DNA of 64,000 nucleotides, taken from NCBI RefSeq assembly GCF_016132545.1, contig NZ_CP066167.1, positions 3,470,001 to 3,534,000 on the forward strand, read 5' to 3'. The notes below the pieces were generated by a model. The model was not told the DNA's origin and made no database searches. It saw only the letters and a program-made list of their open reading frames with translations. The position numbers and the translations under genes are program-made. Positions 16,293 to 25,786 of this stretch are shown piece by piece; the first letter of the stretch is position 1; each line of letters starts with the position of its first letter. This stretch comes from Spongiibacter nanhainus. GTDB taxonomy: Bacteria; Pseudomonadota; Gammaproteobacteria; Pseudomonadales; Spongiibacteraceae.

Positions 16293-18566
16293 TTACGAGT
16301 CGTTACCCTGCTTGAGACGCCGCGCTGCATAAACAGCCAGTATCCGCCACAGCGCTAGCGTAAGCAGCACGATAAGCAGTAAGGCCATAAAGGCAAGCAA
16401 TACCGGATGCTTGGAAAAGTGGAACCAGATTAATTGCAGTAGCGGCAGCTCACCCACGTAGTAGTTATCGCCCACATGGAAGCTGGCAACCCGATCACCC
16501 CGTATGGTGACCACCGAGCCAAACATATAGGGCAGCTTACCCGAGTCCCGCATCGCCACGCCGACATCGAGCAAATCCTTGGGCTTATCGGCGACAATCG
16601 CCACCACACTGCGATCCGCCTTAAAGGGTGACTCCATGCCCACTATGGCGGCAAACGCGCCCTCGGCGCGGAGGCTCACCTGATCCACCGGCGCACTGTC
16701 TTGCGTCTCGCGTTCGGCATTGAGCCGGCCACTGTCGTTGCGCAGCGGTCGACGTAATTGCCGCTCAGCGTTCTCCACAAGTAAATGCAAGTTATCGTTA
16801 TTGCCCACCTTGCCGCCAAGTCCCGGTGCCACATCAATCAGTAAAAGGTTCTTGGCTTTGACGTCATCGCTTTCAAGGTTGTCAGTGACAGTCATGGCCA
16901 GCCCCGGGTAGCCGGTGCTGGCGCCGATAAAGCCACTGACGTCCAACAATGACTGCACAACAGCAGGCCCCGGCTGAGGCGGAACCACCATCGCGGTATC
17001 GGCGAGATCCGCCAGACGGGAAAATGGAAAGCCTGCGGTGACAAAGGCGTGTAGGTTGGGCATTTCTATATAGTGGGGAAACCCAGTGAAATCGATGGTG
17101 GAATCCCCGGTGATCGCCGCCTGGTAGCTGCCTGCTGGCACCACACGGCAGCTACCGTCCACCTGCGCCGAGAAGGCAAACTGAAAACTAAGACGATTGC
17201 GGGTGCCCACTCTGAAGGCGGGAATCCGCACCCGGTCGCCAGTGCCCACTAAGCCGTCATCCAACAGCGGTACCCGCAGCTCTTTTTCTTCGCCGTCAAT
17301 ACCTCGCGGCGTGAGATTAAACCCTTCCACAAACTGGTTATTGACGAAAAAATTCATCTTGGAGCCAGTGGACTTTCCCGCTGTCGGCGAGTAGCGATAG
17401 CTGACATCCAGCGGAATGCCGCGGCTCTGCCAAGTAAAGAGATCGGGCGGGACCTGCAGTGAGATATTAACTGGGCCCGGTAACCGCCCACTGACTTGCA
17501 GTTCGGTTAGGTCGTTGACCAACTCCCCCAATTTCACCGGCCTGTCAGTGCGCACCCAGTTGGGCGCATCGTAGGGTTGGCGGGGCTTAAGTTGGTCCAC
17601 ACTGTTAATTTCTGCCACCTGGCCGGTTAACAGCGACTGCCCCAATGCAAGTCCCTTAACGGCCGTTATCAATTGACTGTCATCGCGCCCCTGAATCAAA
17701 AGTAGTTTGACATAGGGGTTGTCGGGATGACTGATAACCTGCAGGGTTGGCTTATCGACCTGGGGGAATTCCGCGAACGCCCGGGGGCGCTGATTATTGG
17801 TCATCAACACGATGCTGTGACGCTCTGGCAAAGTATCAATCTCCACCGGGAAGCTGGCGCCCCGCCATGTCGACAAGGACCCAAAATAGGAGCTGGTTAA
17901 CGCCGCCGCGTGCACAACCCCCAGCGAATAATCCGACGGAAGCACCACCGGCAATTCCAGCGCCGTAAAATCCCGCTCATCGAAAAACGGTGCCGGCAGC
18001 AACGCTAAATCATTGCGCAAGCGCCGCTTCTTTACCGACAGCAACACCTCACTGGACTGGCTGAGCTCTGTCCAGATAGTAGGCTCATCTGGATTCCAGC
18101 AGTCGTCAGTGAGATGACCGATTAATTCCACCCTCACACTGTTGAAGTCGCCAAAATAGCGCGGATCGAGAGAGACACGGGACTGGCGACGCTGGCCAAT
18201 GTCAGCCTCAGAGAAAGGGATCGACCCCATCAACTCATTGTTGAGGTAAACCTTTAAATGCGAATACACCGCGCGAAGCGAGGGCGAGACAGTGTAATCA
18301 AGCAATAGCTCAGCTTCATCGACGGTCTCGTCTAGGCGAGAGCCAAAACCTAGGAAGACACTACTTTCACTGCCCTGTAACTCCAGCGACTGCTGGTGAC
18401 CTAAATCTGCAAAACTGAGTCGGCTTTGGTAAACCGGCACCGGCTCAGCACCGTCAATGGGCTCGGCAGCGAAAGAGAGTGTCGCCATTCCCGCCAGTAG
18501 CACCGCTGCCACTGCCCCGAACGCCATCGTGCACCGAGGCAAGCTCAACCGTCCTTTCATCTTCAT
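16293..18566 (-). CDS. bcsB: Cellulose synthase periplasmic subunit BcsB
   Basis: A 757-residue protein. It has an N-terminal signal peptide (LAGMATLSFAAEP), a large periplasmic region of repeated carbohydrate-binding and flavodoxin-like folds (YSHLKVYLNNELMGSIPF, FDERDFTALELPVVLP, SFQFAFSAQVDGSCR), and a single C-terminal transmembrane anchor (HPVLLAFMALLLIVLLTLALW) that packs against BcsA. BcsB guides the glucan across the periplasm and is essential for synthase activity. Its start overlaps the bcsA stop by four bases (ATGA) and its end directly abuts bcsZ. Confidence 0.93.
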   Translation of the reverse strand: MKMKGRLSLPRCTMAFGAVAAVLLAGMATLSFAAEPIDGAEPVPVYQSRLSFADLGHQQSLELQGSESSVFLGFGSRLDETVDEAELLLDYTVSPSLRAVYSHLKVYLNNELMGSIPFSEADIGQRRQSRVSLDPRYFGDFNSVRVELIGHLTDDCWNPDEPTIWTELSQSSEVLLSVKKRRLRNDLALLPAPFFDERDFTALELPVVLPSDYSLGVVHAAALTSSYFGSLSTWRGASFPVEIDTLPERHSIVLMTNNQRPRAFAEFPQVDKPTLQVISHPDNPYVKLLLIQGRDDSQLITAVKGLALGQSLLTGQVAEINSVDQLKPRQPYDAPNWVRTDRPVKLGELVNDLTELQVSGRLPGPVNISLQVPPDLFTWQSRGIPLDVSYRYSPTAGKSTGSKMNFFVNNQFVEGFNLTPRGIDGEEKELRVPLLDDGLVGTGDRVRIPAFRVGTRNRLSFQFAFSAQVDGSCRVVPAGSYQAAITGDSTIDFTGFPHYIEMPNLHAFVTAGFPFSRLADLADTAMVVPPQPGPAVVQSLLDVSGFIGASTGYPGLAMTVTDNLESDDVKAKNLLLIDVAPGLGGKVGNNDNLHLLVENAERQLRRPLRNDSGRLNAERETQDSAPVDQVSLRAEGAFAAIVGMESPFKADRSVVAIVADKPKDLLDVGVAMRDSGKLPYMFGSVVTIRGDRVASFHVGDNYYVGELPLLQLIWFHFSKHPVLLAFMALLLIVLLTLALWRILAVYAARRLKQGNDS

Positions 18567-21181
18567 ACTCCCACCGCCTGAACCGGTACCGGGCGCAAAC
18601 TAGCCAAGCCCGTCGTTACACGCTGGTACAGCCGGTAAAGCTGCGGCAGCGGCGCGGGTCCCATACTCACCATACGCTGATATCCTCTCACCGCAGCGCT
18701 CAAAATTTGCGCAAAACTCATCCCTGGCTGATCAGCCCGATAGTTATCTTTCCAGCGCACCCACAGGTCGCCTCTGGCAAATGTGCACTGCACATAGTTT
18801 ATCAACTGCTCATTGCTCAGCTGCCCCAGGCGAAAGCCAATGACATCGTCATTGGCGAAAACCTTCTCCACTGGAAAAGCAAAGCGCTCGCTGCCACGCT
18901 CCAGCACCACCTGCATATGGCGCTGATCGCGCATTAGGTTCATATCCTCCACCGCAACTCTGACGCCACCCAGAGAAAAATCCCGCAGGCTGCCATGCAG
19001 CCGATGACCCGATGTCAGTAGAATTGAAGCGGGGATATCCACCTCCACCCGGGGCGCACTGCGCACCTGCTTCACTTCGCGTGCGACGGCCGCGGCAGCC
19101 CCCAGCAACATCATGTTATAAACCACCCACAACATATTGATGATCACTGCTGAACGCTCGATCTCGGCCCCTGCCGCTAGCCGGTAGCCCCCCCACACCA
19201 AACCGGCCAAATTCAATAGCACCAGCGTGATATAGGGCTTGGAGATAACCCAGTCGTAGTATTCCTTCTCTACCTTGCCGCCCTTTGCAGTCACGTTGAA
19301 TTTGCCCTTGTGAGGCGCAAAAAGCGCCACGGTTGTCGGCCGAGCTACGTACCAAGCCAATACCGACTCATACACCTCTCCCCAGAACGAGTAGCGATAC
19401 CGCCCCTGAATCAATGAATTAACCACTGACGAGTGGAACATATGGGGGAACACATACAGCAGGATCATCACCGCCGGTGCGTAGATCACGTGGACGTGCA
19501 GCAATAGAAAGACCAGCGGTGCGGTAAGAAAAATCAAACGCGGCACCCCCGCCAAAAAGTGCAACATCGCGTTGAAATAACACAAGCGCTGTTGCCATTT
19601 AAGTCCCGGCCCAACCAATGGATTGTCGATACGAAGTATCTGAGCCATCCCCCGCGCCCAACGAATCCGTTGGCCAACGTGAGCCGATAGAGTCTCTGTG
19701 GCAAGGCCCGCTGAAATAGGCGCCCGCAAATACGCTGAGCGATAGCCCCGCCGATGCAAACGCAGCGACGTATGGGCGTCTTCAGTCACCGTCTCTACGG
19801 CGATTCCCCCAACCTCTTCCAATGGCTTGCGACGGATAACCGCGCACGAACCACAGAAAAAACTGGCGTTCCACATATCGTTGCCATCTTGAACCAAACC
19901 GTAGAACAGGTTTCCCTCACTCGGTACTTTTCTGAAGTTGGCCAGATTCCGTTCAAACGGATCTGGTGAGTAAAAGTGGTGAGGAGTCTGCATCAACGCC
20001 AATTTGGGGTCGGCCAAAAACCAGCCCATAGAGACCTGAAAAAAGGCCCGGGTGGGGATATGGTCGCAGTCGAATATCGCAACAAATTCGCCATCGGTGT
20101 GCTTTAGCGCATAGTTAATATTGCCCGCCTTGGCATGTTCATTGGTTGGACGCCGGATATAACCCACGCTCAACGCTTCGGCGAACTCTTTAAAGCTGTC
20201 TCGCTTGCCATCATCGAGGATATAGATATTGAGTTTACTTTTCGGCCAATCAATGCCCAGCGCGGCATAGACCGTCGCCCGGACGACTTCCAGGTCTTCG
20301 TTGTAAGTTGGAATAAACAGATCGATGCAGGGCCATTGGGTTTCATCCTCCGGCAGCGGCACCGGACTGCGATTCAAAGGCCAGATGTTCTGGAAGTAAC
20401 CCAACACCAGGACTACCCAAGCGTATATCTCGGCAAACAAAAGCAACAATCCAAAGGACAGGCCTAGGGTCTCATCCCAGTTAAGCGTGGACGTGGTCCG
20501 CCACCAGATATAACGGGTTGATACCACCAGCGACAGGACGATCAGCAACATCATCGAAAAACGTCCGGGCATTTGCCGCAATACGATGGCCAGTCCCAAC
20601 AAAGACGCCACAAAAACGGCCTGCGCTGCAAGGCTGAATGGTACGGTAATACACAACAGCGCCAGCACAATCACCACGGCGATCAGAACTATCTCTACCA
20701 CCCCGAGGCGCAGAGATTGCATCGCGGCAGCCTCCTCATCAGGCACCCGGCGCCAGGCCAATCGCAGCAAGCGCCTCACCGACAGACGAAGCCATGCCAA
20801 ACTGTGAAAGAGGAAGTGATGGGTACGGCGCAGCGCCAGACGATAGGCTGGTCGCGGTGACGAGCTCGCAGGTTTAGGCTGACGAATAAATAACAACCAT
20901 ACGCTTTGCACCAGGAAGCGAGGCAAATCGATCAAGCTAGGGTGGTTAAAGTTGATATGGGGAAACAGCAACAGTGGCCAACGCCACATATCAACACCAC
21001 GGATAGCGGGCTTGAACATGATCAATGCAATCACCAACCATGTTCCGACCAACAAGCGCCCCATGGTGTTGTAATCCCGACCATCTCGCCGGTACGCGCG
21101 AAACTGAGGCTCAAAACGCTGCGCTGCTTGCGAGGTCAAAAGCAACTGGAGGATACCGCTTTCATTGCGCTTGCGGACCAT
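18563..21181 (-). CDS. bcsA: Cellulose synthase catalytic subunit BcsA (UDP-forming)
   Basis: With the ATG at 21181 the protein has 872 residues, the same length as E. coli BcsA. That ATG overlaps the bcsQ stop (TGATG) and has GGAG eight bases ahead; a GTG at 21211 is the alternative. GT2 motifs are intact: ILDDGKRD, DCDHIP (DxD), VTEDAHTSLRL (TED) and QRIRWARG (QxxRW). Multiple transmembrane helices flank the GT domain. A C-terminal PilZ domain has RSAPR (RxxxR) and DFSLGG (DxSxxG), so allosteric activation by c-di-GMP is expected. The N-terminal extension has the E. coli-type extra helices and matches the presence of BcsR, BcsQ and BcsE. Confidence 0.96.
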   Translation of the reverse strand: MVRKRNESGILQLLLTSQAAQRFEPQFRAYRRDGRDYNTMGRLLVGTWLVIALIMFKPAIRGVDMWRWPLLLFPHINFNHPSLIDLPRFLVQSVWLLFIRQPKPASSSPRPAYRLALRRTHHFLFHSLAWLRLSVRRLLRLAWRRVPDEEAAAMQSLRLGVVEIVLIAVVIVLALLCITVPFSLAAQAVFVASLLGLAIVLRQMPGRFSMMLLIVLSLVVSTRYIWWRTTSTLNWDETLGLSFGLLLLFAEIYAWVVLVLGYFQNIWPLNRSPVPLPEDETQWPCIDLFIPTYNEDLEVVRATVYAALGIDWPKSKLNIYILDDGKRDSFKEFAEALSVGYIRRPTNEHAKAGNINYALKHTDGEFVAIFDCDHIPTRAFFQVSMGWFLADPKLALMQTPHHFYSPDPFERNLANFRKVPSEGNLFYGLVQDGNDMWNASFFCGSCAVIRRKPLEEVGGIAVETVTEDAHTSLRLHRRGYRSAYLRAPISAGLATETLSAHVGQRIRWARGMAQILRIDNPLVGPGLKWQQRLCYFNAMLHFLAGVPRLIFLTAPLVFLLLHVHVIYAPAVMILLYVFPHMFHSSVVNSLIQGRYRYSFWGEVYESVLAWYVARPTTVALFAPHKGKFNVTAKGGKVEKEYYDWVISKPYITLVLLNLAGLVWGGYRLAAGAEIERSAVIINMLWVVYNMMLLGAAAAVAREVKQVRSAPRVEVDIPASILLTSGHRLHGSLRDFSLGGVRVAVEDMNLMRDQRHMQVVLERGSERFAFPVEKVFANDDVIGFRLGQLSNEQLINYVQCTFARGDLWVRWKDNYRADQPGMSFAQILSAAVRGYQRMVSMGPAPLPQLYRLYQRVTTGLASLRPVPVQAVGV

Positions 21182-21924
21182 CAACGCGACTCCAGTTGGC
21201 TGCGACACCAAACGCCCAATGCTCGAAAATCCGCCGCCAATTGGCTAGCCGGGGCATGGCTGATTACACTGCGTTGACAGGCGGCCGCTTCCGGGGCCGA
21301 TGCATCTTCCGGCAACACCACTGGCACCATACCGCCGTCAAACTCATACCGAAGCACCGTAGCAATGTCGCTATCAATCATGCACTCGGGTCGATAGCGA
21401 TTCAGTAATTGCACGTCCCCACTAGCTGGCAAGTTACGATGCAGTGTGGCGTAGCTGCGCGGATCTGCTGCGATTACCCAGATCCGCAGCACTGCAGCAT
21501 TCGTCGCGGCCTCCGCCACCCGCTGTAGGCTTGCGGGGAAGTGCTCCGGTAAGCCAGACGGCCCATCCAAGATCACCGTATCAATATCCGCAATATCCTG
21601 TCGGCATATCCGCGCAACGATATCGGCATCAGACCCGTCCAAATTAGTGAGATCTTCCCGAGACAGTTGGCCGAAAGGCAAAATCCGCCGCCCATCATCA
21701 CTTTGCCAAACCGCATCGCCAATCCGTTCTCCAGCAACAACAGAGGCGGCCCAGCCTCCGCGATGCAGAGGATCGACACCGAACTGCAGGGTGAGAAGGT
21801 TGGCGGGATTTAAGTCGATGCATAAGGTCCGACAGCCCAACAGCTCCAAAGCATGGGATAGATTGGCAACCACCGTAGTAGCACCAGCGCCGCCGCAGAG
21901 GCTGTTAACTGCCACAATCTTCAA
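21181..21924 (-). CDS. bcsQ: Cellulose biosynthesis ATPase BcsQ (ParA/MinD-like)
   Basis: A 247-residue MinD/ParA-like SIMIBI ATPase. It opens with KIVAVNSLCGGAGATTVVANLSHAL, in which the deviant Walker A is CGGAGATT, lacking the signature Lys of KGGxGKT but like other BcsQ proteins. Later LCIDLNPANLL and DTVILDGPSGLP provide the switch and Walker B strands. BcsQ with BcsR and BcsE assembles the c-di-GMP-responsive regulatory vestibule on BcsA. The start is a TTG overlapping the bcsR TGA, a coupled and probably weak initiation. Length matches the E. coli protein (250 aa). Confidence 0.9.
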   Translation of the reverse strand: MKIVAVNSLCGGAGATTVVANLSHALELLGCRTLCIDLNPANLLTLQFGVDPLHRGGWAASVVAGERIGDAVWQSDDGRRILPFGQLSREDLTNLDGSDADIVARICRQDIADIDTVILDGPSGLPEHFPASLQRVAEAATNAAVLRIWVIAADPRSYATLHRNLPASGDVQLLNRYRPECMIDSDIATVLRYEFDGGMVPVVLPEDASAPEAAACQRSVISHAPASQLAADFRALGVWCRSQLESR

Positions 21925-22124
21925 TCACTATCCTTAGTCATACTCTGGGTGTCATCGCGATCGGCGGTCAAATCAGAATGCCCCTCAGGGCTACAGCGAG
22001 CCAACAGAGGCCACTTGGCGACGGCGTAGCGATAGCGCGTCAGGGAGGCAACCTCTCGGTAAGGCAGATCACTGTGACCAAATGCACGGTATAACACTCT
22101 GATATCGTCGCTTTGCTTGGCCAT
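21921..22124 (-). CDS. bcsR: Cellulose synthase regulator BcsR
   Basis: A 67-residue protein beginning MAKQSDDIRVLYRAFG, with the C-terminal block LPYREVASLTRYRYAVAKWPLLARC. The spacing of the Tyr-containing region and the K/R-W-P-L-L-A block matches E. coli BcsR (YhjR, DUF2629), which binds BcsQ and stabilises it within the Bcs secretion complex. It is the first gene of the minus-strand operon and overlaps bcsQ. Only 54 bp separate it from the divergent bcsE start, so both promoters must sit in this short gap or within the neighbouring coding ends. Confidence 0.85.
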   Translation of the reverse strand: MAKQSDDIRVLYRAFGHSDLPYREVASLTRYRYAVAKWPLLARCSPEGHSDLTADRDDTQSMTKDSD

Positions 22125-22178
22125 TGACCCACTCTTCTCTTACACTAAGCTCCTAGATTACACCACGCGCATCATAGC

Positions 22179-23921
22179 GTGAATAGGTGCATTGGTGTGG
22201 GATTGAGACCGCGGCAGAACCGTGCTCTCAACTTCTTTCTGGCGGCATGTTTCACAGATAGGGGGGCTAAGGTCATTCGCGTCGACACAACAGTGCAAAC
22301 ATCACTGCCGGTAGACAGTAGTGAACTGCTACCCGGAAAGCTATACGCACTGCTGTGCCAAACACAGCCGGATGCGCTGTTGCTACTACAGCTGTTTTCG
22401 CAGGTCGATGCCCCCCGTATTATCGTTATGCAATCTCACCAAAGCCTCGCTCTTGGTGGCCTCTCTAAGGGACAATCTTCTCTAGTACGGAGGTTGATGC
22501 TGAGTAGTGAAAGTAGCTGGTTTTGGCCCGATACTGAGCAAGGCGATACCACCAGGGACTTCGATTCATTGCTTGATGAGGTCAAACGCCTACATCCCCG
22601 GCACGGCCGCCACATTTTGCTTTGCACGCCCGAATCGGCCTTCGATGGACTCACCGAGCAGTCATTGGAAGTACGACTGGAGGCTTTTGCAGAGTGGGCA
22701 GACAAACGCGACGTCGCCGTACTGTTCTTAATACACGGCGAATTCAATCATTTGCGCAGACGCTTGATTGCCAGCCACGCTTTATCTGGCGCAGCGTTTT
22801 GCCAATCCGTCGACGACGCCCACCTTAGCTACCACCTCCTGCATTGGAGCAGCGGCGTGGGCGTGCATGCAGACCGCGAATGGCTACTACAGCACAACGC
22901 CGACGGCGAATTAACCGCGCTCCACGAGATAGGGGGAGAGCGCGGCGATGTCCCTAAAGTTCCGAAGACTGGTAACCTCGCGAAAGCAGCAACTGTGCCT
23001 CAGCCCGGAGCGGATGATGGCATTATCTTCGCGACTAAAGCTTCGGTGGCAGACGGTGGCGACAGCTCTCTATTACCCCCGGAATTTGCGCCACTGGCAG
23101 AAGACAACGCGAGTCTGCTGGCACAGCTCGCCGACGTGCAAACCGCAACCATTGTACTGGATTGTGACAGCCTCGAACGCGCCAAGGAGGTTGGGGCCCA
23201 GTGCTACCAGCTGCGACGTCGATACGGAGCAGGGCTCAAAATTGTCGTGCGGGAGACACAGGATAGCCTGCGCTACGCCGAGGAGCATTATTTGCTACTG
23301 GCGGGAGTAAACCTGTTGGTTCCGCACTCGGTGGTATTTTCACTGTTTTTGACTCAACTTGCAGCGCTAGAAGGACAGTGGTTTTACCGAGACATCCCCG
23401 CAAATTTGGGTGCCCTTTTGGAAAGCTGGCCTCGCTACGCGATACTGGGTTATGTCGACGCCAGACTGTTTGTCGATCAAAGTCGCAGCGCCTTTGACCA
23501 AGCCATTAATTCAGACACCGACAGTGTGCTTGTCCAACTGACCCCTGCACGGGATATTACCGATACAGATTGTTTACCGCTATGCCAACTGCGACGTACC
23601 GGCGATGCCGTTACTGCCGTTGACGGCCAGCTATACATGCTGTTCCGGGCCTGTCGACTCAGTGATGCTCACATCGCCCTGAAAAATAGTTTCTCTCTAC
23701 CGGTGAGCGAGCTATTCCGTTCCTATCAGTTTTTTACAGAGAACGACGAGGTGGAGCAGGTACTAGGACGGATAAACCAGGGCGATACGTTTATCGACAG
23801 CACCACAGGACGTCGTCTTATGCGACCGGGCAGTGGCGACCCGTCCGTTAACACCCTCTCGGTAACAGGGCAGAGCTTTACAGCAGGCTACGCTCGTCTT
23901 AGCCCTCTGCCGCTGGATTAG
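22179..23921 (+). CDS. bcsE: c-di-GMP-binding cellulose regulator BcsE
   Basis: A 580-residue cytosolic protein, slightly longer than the E. coli one (~520). The N-terminal two thirds are degenerate NTPase/REC-like folds. The C-terminal GIL domain contains RTGD at residues 473-476, the RxxD c-di-GMP site characterised in E. coli BcsE, within LCQLRRTGDAVTAVDGQLY. BcsE binds BcsR/BcsQ and BcsF and recruits c-di-GMP to the synthase. The start is a GTG at 22179 without a strong Shine-Dalgarno; a later start is possible. It heads the plus-strand bcsE-F-G1-G2 unit, divergent from bcsR. Confidence 0.88.
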   Translation: MNRCIGVGLRPRQNRALNFFLAACFTDRGAKVIRVDTTVQTSLPVDSSELLPGKLYALLCQTQPDALLLLQLFSQVDAPRIIVMQSHQSLALGGLSKGQSSLVRRLMLSSESSWFWPDTEQGDTTRDFDSLLDEVKRLHPRHGRHILLCTPESAFDGLTEQSLEVRLEAFAEWADKRDVAVLFLIHGEFNHLRRRLIASHALSGAAFCQSVDDAHLSYHLLHWSSGVGVHADREWLLQHNADGELTALHEIGGERGDVPKVPKTGNLAKAATVPQPGADDGIIFATKASVADGGDSSLLPPEFAPLAEDNASLLAQLADVQTATIVLDCDSLERAKEVGAQCYQLRRRYGAGLKIVVRETQDSLRYAEEHYLLLAGVNLLVPHSVVFSLFLTQLAALEGQWFYRDIPANLGALLESWPRYAILGYVDARLFVDQSRSAFDQAINSDTDSVLVQLTPARDITDTDCLPLCQLRRTGDAVTAVDGQLYMLFRACRLSDAHIALKNSFSLPVSELFRSYQFFTENDEVEQVLGRINQGDTFIDSTTGRRLMRPGSGDPSVNTLSVTGQSFTAGYARLSPLPLD

Positions 23922-23938
23922 GATAGATCTGAATCACA

Positions 23939-24106
23939 ATGGGCTTAAACGCATTTTTAGTCACCGCAGCGCCTTGTTTAGTCGCCGGAATCCTCATCGG
24001 TATATTCATGAGGGATATCGTCGAACTACTCTCGGCATTGTACAAACGTGTTTACCACCGACCCCGACTACTCGAACCCTATCGTGATGAGGGCGACAGT
24101 GACTAA
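23939..24106 (+). CDS. bcsF: Small membrane protein BcsF
   Basis: A 55-residue frame from ATG 23939 to TAA 24104-24106, 17 bp after bcsE. It encodes one hydrophobic helix (FLVTAAPCLVAGILIGIFM, residues 6-24) followed by a basic tail with RVYHRPRLLEPYRDE, the layout of E. coli BcsF (YhjT, DUF2636), which anchors BcsE to the inner membrane and links it to BcsG. Its end overlaps the start region of bcsG1. Identification rests on topology, the R-P-R tail and perfect synteny; the primary sequence is too short for more. Confidence 0.8.
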   Translation: MGLNAFLVTAAPCLVAGILIGIFMRDIVELLSALYKRVYHRPRLLEPYRDEGDSD

Positions 24107-25730
24107 CTCCAACTCACCGCAAGCCGCAGCAATATCTACGGCTCCACCTGCCGTCGCAACAGGGCTGGGCTGGTGGAACTTGTATTTTCTGATTAAGTTA
24201 GGCTTATATGTAAAGGGAGCGATAGATTTTCACCTGCTGGAGAATATCGCCTTCATCGCCGCGCTTCTAATCCCTTTACAGGGGCGTTGGCTCCGGGTTT
24301 TTCGGCAGGCTATTGCCGTACCCGCTGCGCTGTGGCTGCTGCACTTTGACTCCTACCTGCCCCCACTTGGCAGACTGACGGCTCAGCTCGACCAGATTAT
24401 GAGCTTTGAGTGGTTCTATCTTGCCGAGCTGCTACAGCGTTTTATCCCTGCCGATGCGGTGTTTGGACTTATCCTGCTAACGGTCGTTTTTTATTTTGTT
24501 GACCAAATCTTGCGTGTCACAACGATTGTGATTTTTGCAGTTGCCGCTATTGGCCTTCAACAGTGGTTTTTTATGGCCGGGAGCCAAGGCACAGCCACTA
24601 CAACACCCGCTCCGAGCTTAGCCAGCAACCGGGAGCCAAGCGGCGACATCAACACACAACTTAATCGCTATGTGAGTAACTTCTTTAGCAGCGAGCGTCA
24701 ACGGACGGTGAGCTTTCCAGATACTATCGACAGGGAGAATCAGTTTGATATTCTGCTGATCAGTGTATGCTCCCTATCATGGGATGACCTGGACGCTGTC
24801 GGCTATCGAAATCACCCTTTCTTTAAGCGCTTTGATATTGTCTTTGAGCAATTTAATTCCGCCACGACGTATAGTGGCCCCGCGCTACTGCGCCTAACAC
24901 GCGCCAATTGCGGCCAGCCGACCCACGGTGACCTCTATCAGCCGGCTCCGGCAGCCTGCAAGACTTTCGAGCTACTGGAAGCAAGGGGCTATCAGGAGGC
25001 TTTAATCATGAACCACGATGGCGAGTTCAACGACTTACTGGAGCGAACCCGTCGCTTTGGCGGCATCGAGGCAGAGTTGATCTCCCAACAGGGTATTGAG
25101 GTAACCCAGAAAGCCTTTGCCGGTTCGCCGGTGGTCCGTGACGGTCCGCTACTTGAACGCTGGTGGGAGCAGCGCCAGCAGCTTGGGGAGGATCCGGTGA
25201 TTGCGCTCTACAACACCGCCACCCTGCATGACGGCAACCGCTTGGTGGGTAAAAATGTGACTGGCTCGGAAGGCTACAAACTGCGCCTGGACGCATTGCT
25301 GACTGATCTCGAGGGCGTCTTTGACCGCCTGGAGCGCAGTGACCGCAATATTATGGTGATACTGATTCCTGAGCACGGCGCCGGGCTAGAGGGCGACCAT
25401 ATGCAAATTTCTGGTATGCGAGAAATACCCTCCCCCGCCATCACCCATGTCCCCGTCGCCGCCAAGCTTATTGGCCCGGATATGAAACGCATCGATGAGC
25501 CAGCGTTTGTGAGCGGACCAAGTGGCCACATGGCACTCTCAGCGCTGATCGACGCGGTTATTCGTAACGATGTTTTCGCCAACCAGCGTTTCTCTGCAGG
25601 CTCCCTTGTGTCTGGCCTACCGGAAACTGCTTCAGTCTCTCAAAACGAGGGCAGCACGGTAGTAGAATATCGCGACGAGCATTACCTCAGCCTCGACGGC
25701 ACTACATGGAGCCGCTACGCCTCACCCTAG
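24099..25730 (+). CDS. bcsG: Cellulose phosphoethanolamine transferase BcsG, copy 1
   Basis: A 543-residue inner-membrane enzyme that transfers phosphoethanolamine from phosphatidylethanolamine to cellulose. It has several N-terminal transmembrane helices (LGWWNLYFLIKLGLYVKG at the start), then a periplasmic alkaline-phosphatase-fold domain. Catalytic features seen: ISVCSLSWDDLD with the zinc Cys, SATTYSGPA with nucleophile Ser259, and IPEHGAGLEGD with the Glu-His zinc ligands, followed by SGMREIPSPAITHVPV. GTG 24099 overlaps the bcsF stop and has GATGAGGG ahead; ATG 24087 and GTG 24048 are alternatives. All catalytic residues of E. coli BcsG are conserved. Confidence 0.9.
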   Translation: MTNSNSPQAAAISTAPPAVATGLGWWNLYFLIKLGLYVKGAIDFHLLENIAFIAALLIPLQGRWLRVFRQAIAVPAALWLLHFDSYLPPLGRLTAQLDQIMSFEWFYLAELLQRFIPADAVFGLILLTVVFYFVDQILRVTTIVIFAVAAIGLQQWFFMAGSQGTATTTPAPSLASNREPSGDINTQLNRYVSNFFSSERQRTVSFPDTIDRENQFDILLISVCSLSWDDLDAVGYRNHPFFKRFDIVFEQFNSATTYSGPALLRLTRANCGQPTHGDLYQPAPAACKTFELLEARGYQEALIMNHDGEFNDLLERTRRFGGIEAELISQQGIEVTQKAFAGSPVVRDGPLLERWWEQRQQLGEDPVIALYNTATLHDGNRLVGKNVTGSEGYKLRLDALLTDLEGVFDRLERSDRNIMVILIPEHGAGLEGDHMQISGMREIPSPAITHVPVAAKLIGPDMKRIDEPAFVSGPSGHMALSALIDAVIRNDVFANQRFSAGSLVSGLPETASVSQNEGSTVVEYRDEHYLSLDGTTWSRYASP

Positions 25731-25786
25731 CCTAGAGGCTGGGTGAGTGGGCTTGGCACGTTGACAAGGCAAGAGTACTTTAAGAT

